Shown here one piece after another: positions 55,530 to 64,000 of a stretch of 64,000 nt of DNA. The position numbers were made by a program, and so were the translations under genes. Below the pieces are notes generated by a model. The model saw only the letters and a list, made by a program, of their open reading frames with translations, had not been told where the DNA came from and did not search any database. Within the stretch, counting starts at the first letter, position 1. The number at the start of each line of letters is the position of its first letter. Source of the DNA: Enterococcaceae bacterium OF42-14pH9A (lineage in GTDB: Bacteria; Bacillota; Bacilli; Lactobacillales; Enterococcaceae); the NCBI GenBank assembly GCA_027692465.1, contig JAQEYU010000001.1, positions 496,001 through 560,000 of the forward strand, read 5' to 3'.

Positions 55530-56960
55530 TCAAGCTCCTTTCTTCTCCAGTTTTCTGGCCAAGCGGGTCAGACAGGTGATAACCACCAGATAAATCAAAG
55601 CGATGATCAGATACGTATAGGTGCTTTGGGAGGTGCGGGCAACGATGATTTTTCCGGTCTGCAGCAATTCAGCTACGCCGATAACGGAAATGATGGTCGT
55701 ATCCTTCAAGGTAATCACAAACTGGTTGACGAAGGATGGGATCATGATTTTGACAGCTTGCGGTAGGATGATTTTCTGCATCGTCCGCGTGTAAGATAGA
55801 CCCAAACTGCGTGAAGCTTCCATTTGGCCTTTCGGAACAGCGTTGATTCCGCCGCGAACCAGCTCGGCAATATAGGCACTGGCGTTGAGGGTCAGGGTAA
55901 TGATTCCGGCAGCAAAGTCAGGGATGTTAAAGGGCAGGCCGAAGAAAATAAAGATTGCCAAAACCATCATCGGAATACCGCGGATCAAGTCTACATATAG
56001 CCCGGTAAAGGTGCGCAGAGCTTTTATCGGAGCAACGCTGAACAAACCGAAAATAATTCCGACGATTGTTGCCAGTGCAAAAGAGATCAAGGCCAATGCA
56101 ACGGTTCTTCCAAGTCCTTTTAATAGGGACTGCCAATTGTTTTGCAAAAGTCCCATAAATGTCGATTCATTCTTTTGGGACGGATTGGAATCAGAAGAGC
56201 CCGCTGAAATATAGTTGTCCACGATCTTTTGATAGGTTCCGTCTGCTTTTAATTTTGCCAAGCCGATATTGAATTTTTTCAACAATTCCTGGTGGGTTCC
56301 TTTTTTGACCGCAAAGCCGTAAGCATTTCCCTTTTGCGGATCACCAATCAGTTTGAGGGGCTGACCGTTGCTGATGGCATAGCCCAGCACCGGATAATCG
56401 TCAAAGATGGCCTGGACTTTGTTGCTGGTAAGGGCGTTGTACAAGGCGTCGGCAGCGTCGTAATTCTTGATAGTGTATCCGTATTTTTGTTGATTTTCCT
56501 GCAAAAAAGCAGCACTTTCCGTACCCACTTTGGCGGCGACCGTCTTATCTTTAAGGTCCGCATAAGATTTGATGGTCGTTTCGTCTCTTGCGACAGCCAT
56601 CTGGATGCCGCTGTCAAAGTAAGAGTCGGAAAAATCAAAGTTGTTTTTTCGCTCTTCCGTGATGCTCATACCGGCGATCATACCGTCTAATTGCCCGGAC
56701 TGGACGCCTTGAATCGAACTGTCGAATCCCAAGGGCCGCAGCTTGACTTCAAAGCCTTGATCGGCTGCGATAGCTTTCAACAAATCGACATCAATGCCGA
56801 CATATTCGTTGTTTTCATTTTGGAACTCGAAGGGCGGGAAGGTGAGGTCCGTGCCGATCTGGTAAGTTTCCTCTGCTTGGACGGCATCCGTTCGCCAGCC
56901 GAATGTTAGGATTCCTGACAAGAATAGTAGTGCTGTCAGAAAGGCTTTCTTTGGTTTCAT
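55530..56960 (-). CDS. Fused substrate-binding and permease protein of a glutamine-type ABC importer
   Basis: 476 aa. Signal peptide (MKPKKAFLTALLFLSGILTF..., to about residue 29), SBP_bac_3 domain (about 30-260: IGTDLTFPPFEFQNENNEYVGIDVDLLKA, in part), a short Ser/Asn linker, then a HisM-type permease (about 285-476) with the EAA loop ELVRGGINAVPKGQMEASRSLGLS. This GlnPH-like fusion is common in Lactobacillales. It imports glutamine, glutamate or another polar amino acid. Promoter candidate on the minus strand at 57085-57114. Confidence 0.92.
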   Translation of the reverse strand: MKPKKAFLTALLFLSGILTFGWRTDAVQAEETYQIGTDLTFPPFEFQNENNEYVGIDVDLLKAIAADQGFEVKLRPLGFDSSIQGVQSGQLDGMIAGMSITEERKNNFDFSDSYFDSGIQMAVARDETTIKSYADLKDKTVAAKVGTESAAFLQENQQKYGYTIKNYDAADALYNALTSNKVQAIFDDYPVLGYAISNGQPLKLIGDPQKGNAYGFAVKKGTHQELLKKFNIGLAKLKADGTYQKIVDNYISAGSSDSNPSQKNESTFMGLLQNNWQSLLKGLGRTVALALISFALATIVGIIFGLFSVAPIKALRTFTGLYVDLIRGIPMMVLAIFIFFGLPFNIPDFAAGIITLTLNASAYIAELVRGGINAVPKGQMEASRSLGLSYTRTMQKIILPQAVKIMIPSFVNQFVITLKDTTIISVIGVAELLQTGKIIVARTSQSTYTYLIIALIYLVVITCLTRLARKLEKKGA

Positions 56961-57084
56961 AACACAACCTCCGTGGTTTTATTTGCAGTTCTTTTTTGAA
57001 AAGAGGCTTTGTTTCAGCGTTTTTCTATCAATAAAAGGCTCTTGAAACAAAGGTTATCCTTTTTGAAAAAAGATGCCACTGGTT

Positions 57085-57114
57085 ATTATAGGTTCTGTGA
57101 CGGGTGCAGCGCAA
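57085..57114 (-). promoter_or_regulatory. Promoter candidate of the glutamine-type importer
   Basis: Minus strand: -35 TTGCGC (57109-57114), 18 bp spacer, -10 TATAAT (57085-57090). The rest of 56961-57258 is AT-rich with no gene. Confidence 0.55.
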
Positions 57115-57258
57115 GAAAGGAACAGCAAATGGAAAAGAAAAATCGAAATTCCTGACTGTAAATGTTAAGAAATCTAACATCAGATTTGGATCAGATTTGT
57201 GTCGAAAATGTTTCGTTTAAAAAATATCTAAAGGATGAAAAAGAAAGGAATACAAAAA

Positions 57259-57287
57259 TAGCGAAAATATGTTCGCTATGGTAAAAT
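57259..57287 (+). promoter_or_regulatory. uvrB promoter with LexA/DinR (SOS) box
   Basis: CGAAAATATGTTCG (57262-57275) matches the Gram-positive SOS box CGAACATATGTTCG with one difference, inside the perfect dyad TAGCGAA-N6-TTCGCTA (57259-57278). The extended -10 TG-G-TAAAAT (TAAAAT 57282-57287) follows, so LexA would cover the -35 region. Confidence 0.85.
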
Positions 57288-57375
57288 ATTCAAGTTGAAG
57301 TGCTCTTGTTTTGCTTTGCCGCAGGAAGAGTTTACACTTAAGATGAATCTTATGAAACCAAAGGAGTGTGTTGGA

Positions 57376-59370
57376 ATGATCGAAAGAGACACGACTCGAC
57401 AGTTTGATCTGGTATCCAAGTATCAGCCAGCCGGAGATCAGCCGGAAGCGATTCGCCAACTGGTAGAGGGAGTAGTGGCAGGCAAAAAGGCTCAGATTCT
57501 TTTAGGGGCTACCGGGACCGGTAAAACCTACACCATCTCCAACTTAATCAAAGAAGTCAACCGACCGACGCTGATCATAGCACATAACAAGACGTTGGCC
57601 GGGCAGCTTTACGGGGAGTTCAAAGAATTTTTTCCGAACAATGCTGTCGAATATTTTGTCAGTTATTACGATTACTATCAGCCGGAAGCCTATGTTCCGT
57701 CCTCTGATACCTACATTGAAAAAGATTCCAGCATCAATGATGAGATCGACAAGCTCCGTCACTCGGCCACCAGTGCCCTATTGGAGCGCAACGACGTGAT
57801 TGTGGTCGCCTCGGTTTCGTGTATTTTCGGTTTAGGATCGCCGATGGAATATCAAAAGCAGGTTGTTTCGCTGCGGGTCGGAATGGAAATCAGTCGTGAT
57901 CAGCTGTTGCGCCAGTTGATCGATGTCCAGTTCGAAAGAAATGACATCGATTTTCAGCGGGGCCGTTTTCGGGTCCGCGGGGATGTGGTGGAAATCTTTC
58001 CGGCATCTCGGGATGAGCGGGCGCTGCGGGTGGAATTTTTCGGTGATGAAATCGATCGAATCCGGGAAGTGGATGCGCTGACCGGTGAGATCCTGGCAGA
58101 TACTGAGCATGTCTCGATCTTTCCGGCTACCCACTTTGTGACAGATGAAAACCATCTGGAGCATGCCATCGAAAGCATCCAAAAGGAACTGACATTGCGC
58201 TTGGAAGTACTGCGAAGTGAAAACAAACTGTTGGAAGCTCAGCGCCTCGAACAGCGAACAAATTATGATATCGAAATGCTGCGGGAAATGGGCTATACAT
58301 CCGGTATCGAAAATTATTCCCGCCATATGGATGGCCGAAAAGAAGGGGAACCGCCTTATACGCTGATCGATTTCTTTCCGGAAGATTTTCTGATCGTGAT
58401 CGATGAATCTCATGTTACGATGCCACAGGTCAGAGGAATGTACAATGGCGACCGGGCCCGTAAACAAATGCTGGTGGATTACGGCTTCAGACTGCCCTCT
58501 GCATTAGACAACCGGCCGCTTCGTTTGGAAGAATTTGAAGAACATGTCAACCAGATTGTTTACGTTTCAGCCACACCGGGACCTTATGAAGAAGCCCAGA
58601 CGGATACGGTTGTGCAACAGATCATTCGGCCGACGGGCTTGTTGGATCCGGTAATCGAAGTCCGACCGATCATGGGGCAAATCGATGATCTGGTAGGCGA
58701 AATCAATGAGCGGACCGAGAAAGATCAGCGGGTCTTCATTACGACTTTGACTAAAAAGATGTCAGAAGATCTGACAGACTATTTGAAAGAATTGGGAATC
58801 AAAGTCAAATACCTGCACAGCGATATCAAAACGTTAGAGCGGACTGAAATCATTCGCAACCTGCGCCTTGGCGAATTCGATGTGCTGGTGGGAATCAATC
58901 TGTTACGAGAAGGTCTTGATGTTCCGGAAGTTTCTCTGGTGGCGATTCTGGATGCCGATAAAGAAGGCTTTTTGCGCAGCGAGCGTTCGCTGGTACAGAC
59001 AATCGGTCGGGCAGCCCGCAACTCTGAAGGTAAAGTCATCATGTACGCCGACAAAATCACCGATTCCATGCAGCAGGCGATCGATGAAACTGCACGGCGG
59101 CGTAGTATTCAGCAGCAATACAATGAAGAACACGGAATCGTACCGAAGACCATCATCAAAGAAATTCGGGATTTGATTGCGATCACCAAGGTCGCGGAAG
59201 ACGAAGAGAATTACATGACGCTGGCAGACTATGAGGACATGTCAAAAGAAGATCGGGAAACGTTGATCATGAAGTTGGAGAAGGAAATGAAGGATGCTGC
59301 CAAAGCATTGGACTTCGAGACTGCTGCAACTTTGCGGGATACGATTCTTGAGTTGAAGGCAGCCTTGTAA
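57376..59370 (+). CDS. uvrB: UvrB, excinuclease ABC subunit B
   Basis: Damage-verifying helicase-like subunit of nucleotide excision repair. 664 aa. Walker [15 protein letters not shown], the beta-hairpin [21 protein letters not shown] (in part), DESHVTMPQ, helicase motifs V/VI ([22 protein letters not shown]) and the C-terminal UVR motif ([22 protein letters not shown], in part). ATG 57376 with AAAGGAG at 57360-57366. Probably SOS-regulated. Confidence 0.98.
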   Translation: MIERDTTRQFDLVSKYQPAGDQPEAIRQLVEGVVAGKKAQILLGATGTGKTYTISNLIKEVNRPTLIIAHNKTLAGQLYGEFKEFFPNNAVEYFVSYYDYYQPEAYVPSSDTYIEKDSSINDEIDKLRHSATSALLERNDVIVVASVSCIFGLGSPMEYQKQVVSLRVGMEISRDQLLRQLIDVQFERNDIDFQRGRFRVRGDVVEIFPASRDERALRVEFFGDEIDRIREVDALTGEILADTEHVSIFPATHFVTDENHLEHAIESIQKELTLRLEVLRSENKLLEAQRLEQRTNYDIEMLREMGYTSGIENYSRHMDGRKEGEPPYTLIDFFPEDFLIVIDESHVTMPQVRGMYNGDRARKQMLVDYGFRLPSALDNRPLRLEEFEEHVNQIVYVSATPGPYEEAQTDTVVQQIIRPTGLLDPVIEVRPIMGQIDDLVGEINERTEKDQRVFITTLTKKMSEDLTDYLKELGIKVKYLHSDIKTLERTEIIRNLRLGEFDVLVGINLLREGLDVPEVSLVAILDADKEGFLRSERSLVQTIGRAARNSEGKVIMYADKITDSMQQAIDETARRRSIQQQYNEEHGIVPKTIIKEIRDLIAITKVAEDEENYMTLADYEDMSKEDRETLIMKLEKEMKDAAKALDFETAATLRDTILELKAAL

Positions 59371-59391
59371 TCATAGCGACAGCCAATACAA

Positions 59392-59456
59392 CAGACTCAG
59401 TTTTTCAGTCGTGCCGGCTTGTAGTGACAGGTTGCGCTATTGAAAAACCGAGTCTG
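59392..59456. other. Long inverted repeat between uvrB and uvrA
   Basis: CAGACTCAGTTTTTCA (59392-) pairs with TGAAAAACCGAGTCTG (to 59456) with a single mismatch and a loop of about 33 nt. Without a clear T-run it may be a processing or attenuation site. Confidence 0.55.
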
Positions 59457-59524
59457 ATTTCTGCCGTCAGTCCAAGCAACAGCCGTTTTAAAAGCTGCGA
59501 CAGTAATTTTCAAAGGAGGAACAT

Positions 59525-62353
59525 ATGGCAAACGATAAAATAGTAATCCATGGTGCCAGAGCACATAATTTGAAAAATATCGACGTAACGATCCCCCGCG
59601 ATCAACTGGTAGTCGTTACCGGGTTGTCCGGTTCGGGGAAGAGTTCATTGGCATTTGATACCTTGTATGCCGAGGGTCAACGCCGCTATGTTGAAAGTCT
59701 CTCTGCCTATGCGCGTCAGTTTTTGGGGCAAATGGACAAGCCGGATGTGGACAGTATCGACGGATTGAGTCCGGCGATTTCTATTGATCAGAAGACGACC
59801 AGTAAAAACCCCCGTTCCACCGTTGGAACGGTGACGGAGATCAACGATTACCTGCGGCTCTTGTATGCCCGCGTTGGTCACCCAATCTGTCCAAATGACC
59901 ACATCGAGATCACCAGCCAGTCGGTTGAGCAGATGGTGGACGCTGTACTGGCATTGCCGGAACGCACGAAAATCCAGATTTTGGCGCCGGTCGTTTACCA
60001 GAAGAAGGGGCAGCATAAAAAAGTTTTTGAAATGATCCAGCGGGAAGGTTACGTTCGTGTGCGGGTAGACGGTGAAATCTATGAGATCACTGAAGTTCCC
60101 GAATTGGAAAAAAACCGCAAGCACGAAATTTCGATTGTAATCGACCGTATCGTTGTGAAAGAAGGCATTCGTTCGCGCTTGTTCGACTCGTTTGAAACAG
60201 CACTGCACCTGGCAAAAGGTTATGCTGTAGTTGATGTAATCGGCCAAGAGGAGATGCTTTTCAGTGAACACTATTCCTGTCCTTATTGCGGCTTTACTGT
60301 CGGCGAGCTGGAACCGCGACTGTTCTCCTTCAATGCACCATTTGGAGCCTGCCCGGAATGTGACGGATTGGGTGTCAAATTGGAAGTCGATCTGGACTTG
60401 GTGATTCCTGATCAAACCAAGAGCTTACGTGAAGGGGCAATCGTTCCTTGGAATCCTATCAGCTCCCAATATTATCCGGAACTGCTGCGGCAGGCTTGCG
60501 ACAGCTTCGGAATCGACATGGACACACCTTTTGAAAAACTTCCGGAAGAACAACGGGAGATCGTTTTGTACGGTTCTAACGGCGATGTTTTTCATTTTCA
60601 TTACGAAAATGACTTTGGCGGGGTACGAGATGTCGAGGTTCCCTTTGAAGGGGTCTTGACTAATATCAAACGCCGATATCATGAAACCAACAGTGATTTT
60701 ACGCGTGAACAGATGCGTTTATATATGACGGAGCTGACTTGTCAGGCTTGTCACGGCTATCGTTTGAATCCGCAGGCGCTGTCAGTCCAGATCAATGGCA
60801 AAAATATCGGTGAAATCAGTGAACTGGCAATCGATCATTCGTTGTCATTCGTCAGCGGTTTGAAATTGACGGAACAAGAGCAGGCTATTGCTACGCCGAT
60901 CGTTAAGGAGGTCAACGACCGTTTGAACTTCCTGCGAAATGTAGGGCTGGATTATCTGACGTTGAGTCGGGCCGCAGGAACTTTGTCGGGGGGAGAAGCG
61001 CAGCGGATTCGGCTGGCGACCCAGATCGGTTCCAACTTGTCCGGCGTCCTGTATATCTTAGATGAGCCGTCTATCGGGCTGCATCAGCGGGACAATGATC
61101 GCTTGCTGGATTCCCTTAGAAAAATGCGGGATCTGGGCAATACCCTGATTGTTGTGGAACATGATGAGGATACTATGCGGGCAGCTGATTATCTGATTGA
61201 TGTCGGTCCGGGAGCCGGAGCTCAGGGCGGGGAGATTGTGGCCGCCGGGACACCTTCAGAAGTAGAAAAGAACTCGGATTCCATCACCGGCCAATACCTC
61301 TCCGGAAAAAAACAAATCCCTGTTCCTAAGAAACGGCGCAAAGGCAACGGTCAGAAAGTGACAATCATCGGTGCAGCAGAGAATAATCTGAAGAATATCA
61401 ATGTTGATTTCCCTCTTGGAAAATTCACAGCTGTAACTGGGGTCTCCGGTTCCGGTAAATCCACACTGGTCAATGAGATCCTAAAAAAAGCGCTGGCTCA
61501 AAAAATTAACCGTAATTCCAACAAACCGGGACGCTTCAAAAAGATTACCGGCTATGAGAGCATCGAAAAAATCATCGATATCGATCAAAGTCCGATCGGG
61601 CGCACGCCGCGAAGCAATCCGGCAACCTACACCAGTGTCTTTGATGATATTCGTGACTTATTTGCCAAAACCAATGAAGCCAAGGTACGGGGGTACAAAA
61701 AAGGCCGTTTCAGTTTCAACGTCAAAGGTGGTCGCTGTGAAGCTTGTAAAGGTGACGGGATCATCAAGATTGAGATGCATTTTCTACCGGATGTCTATGT
61801 TCCCTGCGAAGTTTGTCATGGGAAACGCTATAACTCCGAAACACTGGAGGTCCACTACAAAGGCAAGAACATTTCAGAGATTTTAGACATGACTGTCGAA
61901 GATGCGGTGGCATTTTTCAAGCATATCCCTAAGATCCATCGGAAACTGCAGACGATTGTGGACGTTGGTCTCGGCTATGTTACTTTGGGGCAGCCGGCAA
62001 CGACTTTGTCCGGCGGAGAAGCCCAACGGATGAAGCTGGCCAGTGAACTTCATAAAAATTCCAATGGTAAGAGCTTTTATATCCTGGACGAACCGACTAC
62101 CGGATTGCATACCGATGATATCGCCCGCTTGTTGAAAGTGTTGGAACGTTTGGCGGATGCCGGTAATACAGTATTGGTGATCGAACACAATCTGGATGTC
62201 ATCAAATCTGCCGACTGGGTGATTGATTTGGGTCCGGAAGGCGGAGATGGCGGCGGAACCATTCTTGGGACCGGGACGCCGGAAACGATTGCCCAACTGC
62301 CGGAAAGTTATACCGGTCAATACCTGAAACGAGTTTTGAAAAAGACCAAATAA
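59525..62353 (+). CDS. uvrA: UvrA, excinuclease ABC subunit A
   Basis: Damage-recognition ATPase. 942 aa with two ABC modules: Walker [21 protein letters not shown], first zinc site CPYC...CPEC (about 258-285), signature [18 protein letters not shown], second Walker [16 protein letters not shown], zinc finger CEACKGDG...CEVCHGKRY and signature [15 protein letters not shown] 59525 follows AAAGGAGG. Probably co-transcribed with uvrB. Confidence 0.98.
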   Translation: MANDKIVIHGARAHNLKNIDVTIPRDQLVVVTGLSGSGKSSLAFDTLYAEGQRRYVESLSAYARQFLGQMDKPDVDSIDGLSPAISIDQKTTSKNPRSTVGTVTEINDYLRLLYARVGHPICPNDHIEITSQSVEQMVDAVLALPERTKIQILAPVVYQKKGQHKKVFEMIQREGYVRVRVDGEIYEITEVPELEKNRKHEISIVIDRIVVKEGIRSRLFDSFETALHLAKGYAVVDVIGQEEMLFSEHYSCPYCGFTVGELEPRLFSFNAPFGACPECDGLGVKLEVDLDLVIPDQTKSLREGAIVPWNPISSQYYPELLRQACDSFGIDMDTPFEKLPEEQREIVLYGSNGDVFHFHYENDFGGVRDVEVPFEGVLTNIKRRYHETNSDFTREQMRLYMTELTCQACHGYRLNPQALSVQINGKNIGEISELAIDHSLSFVSGLKLTEQEQAIATPIVKEVNDRLNFLRNVGLDYLTLSRAAGTLSGGEAQRIRLATQIGSNLSGVLYILDEPSIGLHQRDNDRLLDSLRKMRDLGNTLIVVEHDEDTMRAADYLIDVGPGAGAQGGEIVAAGTPSEVEKNSDSITGQYLSGKKQIPVPKKRRKGNGQKVTIIGAAENNLKNINVDFPLGKFTAVTGVSGSGKSTLVNEILKKALAQKINRNSNKPGRFKKITGYESIEKIIDIDQSPIGRTPRSNPATYTSVFDDIRDLFAKTNEAKVRGYKKGRFSFNVKGGRCEACKGDGIIKIEMHFLPDVYVPCEVCHGKRYNSETLEVHYKGKNISEILDMTVEDAVAFFKHIPKIHRKLQTIVDVGLGYVTLGQPATTLSGGEAQRMKLASELHKNSNGKSFYILDEPTTGLHTDDIARLLKVLERLADAGNTVLVIEHNLDVIKSADWVIDLGPEGGDGGGTILGTGTPETIAQLPESYTGQYLKRVLKKTK

Positions 62354-62354
62354 G

Positions 62355-62513
62355 TTTGGGGTGTGTCTGAAAACGCCGAGGAAATCCGGATTTTTGCTGA
62401 TCTTTTTGTCGAAATCAAGGAGTAAAGCGGGGGCGAAGTTGCGCCTTTACGACGCAGATTGCGGCGAAAAGAATCAAAATAGCTGCCACTGGAGTTCTCA
62501 GATCTGCCCTGAG
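62355..62513 (+). repeat. TIR element copy F, forward, near complete
   Basis: TTTGGGGTGTGTCTGAAAACG follows the uvrA stop by 1-2 bp (shown in part); right end GGAGTTCTCAGATCTGCCCTG. Interior GAAATCAAGGAGTAAAGCG and ACGACGCAGATTGCGGCG. Slightly shortened in the central hairpin. Confidence 0.8.
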
Positions 62514-62551
62514 CAGATTTTCTTAAGATCCGGCAAGCTGCATTGCTGTAT

Positions 62552-62580
62552 AAAGCGTAAAGCCTTGCTTTGCGCTTTTG
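62552..62580 (+). terminator. Hairpin terminator of uvrA overlapping the next promoter
   Basis: AAAGCGTAAAGC (62552-62563) pairs with GCTTTGCGCTTT (62567-62578) with one wobble; loop CTT; then TG. Confidence 0.65.
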
Positions 62581-62592
62581 CTGTGGTATGAT
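62565..62592 (+). promoter_or_regulatory. Promoter of the racemase-family gene
   Basis: TTGCTT (62565-62570), 16 bp spacer, extended TG-G-TATGAT (TATGAT 62587-62592). The -35 lies in the loop and right arm of the terminator hairpin. Confidence 0.6.
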
Positions 62593-62676
62593 AACGTTAT
62601 TGAAAAATGGTGCCGCTGCTGACTGGGATGCCAGCAGCGGCAGCGTTCAGATTTTGGCAGGAAAGAGGAAGACCAG

Positions 62677-63390
62677 GTGGAAAATTTCTTCAGTATTTTA
62701 GGCGGTATGGGAACGCTTGCTACCGAAAGCTTTGTGCGGATTCTGAATCATCGGACTGTAACCCATAAAGATCAGGACTATTTGAACTATGTGTTGTTCA
62801 ACCATGCGACGGTTCCGGATCGGACCGCAGCGATTCTTGATCCTCAGCATGCGGAAGATCCGCTGCCCTATTTGTTGGATGATATCGCTAAGCAGAATCT
62901 TCTGCAGCCGAATTTTATCGTGCTGACCTGCAACACAGCTCATTATTTTTTTGATACGCTGCAAAAGGCAACCGCAATCCCGATCCTGCACATGCCCAGA
63001 GAAGCCGCGTTGGCGCTTAAACGGCAGCAAAAAGGCGGCAAAGTGGCCTTTTTGGGAACTGAAGGCAGTGTCAAGGCAGGGGTTTATGAGCGTGAGCTGA
63101 CGGCTGCCGGTTTCGAGGTCATGATTCCGAAAGCGAAACTGCAAAAAAAAGTCAATGATCTGATCTATCGAGACATCAAAGAGCGGGATTTCTTGAACAA
63201 AGATCTTTATTACGAAATCCTGTTCGATACGGTAGAAACTTACGGGTGTGACAGTGTTGTGCTGGGCTGTACAGAATTATCCCTGATGGAAGAGTTCGCT
63301 GCAGGACATCCATATCACGTGGTAGATGCCCAGTCGATTTTAGTGGATCGTACCATTGAAAGAGCAATTGCTGATCGTAAAAAGGGCTGA
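62677..63390 (+). CDS. Aspartate/glutamate racemase family protein
   Basis: 237 aa. Two catalytic cysteines are conserved: [11 protein letters not shown] (about residue 88) and [10 protein letters not shown] (about 201), with [11 protein letters not shown] at the N-terminus, as in aspartate racemases (RacD/YgeA-like). Probably interconverts L- and D-aspartate for the cell wall (D-Asp cross-bridges occur in enterococci), but other substrates are possible. GTG start at 62677 with AGAGGAAG upstream. Confidence 0.87.
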   Translation: MENFFSILGGMGTLATESFVRILNHRTVTHKDQDYLNYVLFNHATVPDRTAAILDPQHAEDPLPYLLDDIAKQNLLQPNFIVLTCNTAHYFFDTLQKATAIPILHMPREAALALKRQQKGGKVAFLGTEGSVKAGVYERELTAAGFEVMIPKAKLQKKVNDLIYRDIKERDFLNKDLYYEILFDTVETYGCDSVVLGCTELSLMEEFAAGHPYHVVDAQSILVDRTIERAIADRKKG

Positions 63391-63423
63391 CAAAGAATGT
63401 ATCACTGTTTAAATGAAAAGCTT

Positions 63424-63467
63424 ACAGGTTGCTGAAAACGAAATGTTTCGGCAATCTGTTTTTTATT
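63424..63467 (+). terminator. Terminator of the racemase-family gene
   Basis: ACAGGTTGCTGAAA (63424-63437) pairs with TTTCGGCAATCTGT (63446-63459) with wobbles, then TTTTTATT. Confidence 0.9.
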
Positions 63468-63488
63468 AGGAGATTTTCAGACGCCGTC

Positions 63489-63624
63489 CTAGTGTAGCGT
63501 CTGCTTGATAATGCTGACCCAGTTCGTAAAGAAGCCCACGCTCTGGATATTGGCAATAGATCGTATTTTATGGTCTATGACAACTTTTTCGAAAATTTGA
63601 AATGTCAGCACGACACTACACTAG
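63489..63624. repeat. Second inverted-repeat element, about 136 bp
   Basis: CTAGTGTAGCGTC (63489-63501) with TGCTGAC (63512-63518) at the left mirrors GTCAGCA (63604-63610) and CGACACTACACTAG (63611-63624) at the right. The inverted ends differ from those of the TIR family. No coding capacity; I see no second copy in the window. It looks like a remnant of an insertion sequence or a MITE. Confidence 0.55.
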
Positions 63625-63664
63625 TCTAACAGAAGGGTTTTAGGTGCCTTTACGGCTTTTTTTT

Positions 63665-63673
63665 TGCTATAAT
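63665..63673 (+). promoter_or_regulatory. Extended -10 promoter of the beta-glucosidase gene
   Basis: TG-C-TATAAT (TATAAT 63668-63673), 59 bp before the start; no antiterminator (RAT) sequence seen in the leader. Confidence 0.6.
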
Positions 63674-63719
63674 TTGAATGATGGCAGCTGAAACCAAGGC
63701 TGCCGGAGGAATCATATAA

Positions 63720-64000
<281 letters not shown>

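Overview
The window is chromosomal DNA of a low-to-mid GC Gram-positive bacterium. The gene set and several gene orders (hslU-codY, parE-parC, pflB-pflA-ppaC, hrcA-grpE-dnaK-dnaJ with CIRCE operators, pdxK with an ECF substrate-binding component, truB-ribF, uvrB-uvrA) fit Lactobacillales, most likely Enterococcaceae. No rRNA or other species marker lies in the window, so I do not name a species. There is no prophage, plasmid backbone, complete insertion sequence or CRISPR array. Strong AGGAGG-type ribosome binding sites often decide TTG or GTG starts, and intrinsic terminators are abundant.

Layout. 1-3.1 kb: end of hslU, codY and an aldose-epimerase-like gene. 3.5-9.5 kb: plsY (minus strand), then topoisomerase IV genes parE and parC. 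9.7-15.4 kb: anaerobic pyruvate metabolism (pflB, pflA), ppaC and an uncharacterised gene behind a large hairpin leader. 15.6-17.7 kb: three small genes of unknown role, two encoding membrane proteins. 18-28.4 kb: a glycogen operon, glgB-glgC-glgD-glgA-glgP plus a GH13 amylase, which would make, branch, degrade and debranch storage glycogen. 28.5-34.6 kb: small unknown genes, a tRNA-Leu, an aminotransferase, an RRNPP-like regulator and nagA. 35-40.6 kb: an ABC exporter with a giant coiled-coil permease, then a minimal pair of sodium-pump decarboxylase membrane subunits. 40.7-47.7 kb: truB-ribF, a cell-wall polysaccharide deacetylase, hemW and a pdxK/ECF/ywlG operon. 48.2-53.4 kb: the HrcA-controlled chaperone operon. 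53.6-57 kb: a glycerol-dehydrogenase family gene convergent with a glutamine-type ABC importer. 57.2-62.4 kb: uvrB with a LexA/DinR box, and uvrA. 62.7-64 kb: an aspartate/glutamate racemase family gene and the start of a GH1 6-phospho-beta-glucosidase.

The most striking non-genic signal is a dispersed intergenic repeat of about 160 bp. Its terminal inverted repeats resemble GGGYRTGTCTGAAAAC and it is bounded by TA. There are about four near-complete copies and about nine truncated or decayed ones, in both orientations, mostly next to gene 3' ends. In several places the element's outer TA forms or abuts a stop codon (hemW, an aminotransferase, the deacetylase). It looks like a non-autonomous transposable element (MITE). 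Other non-coding structures worth attention are a nested hairpin leader ending in a T-run before the gene at 14602, a branched structure between pflB and pflA, and a second inverted-repeat element near 63.5 kb.
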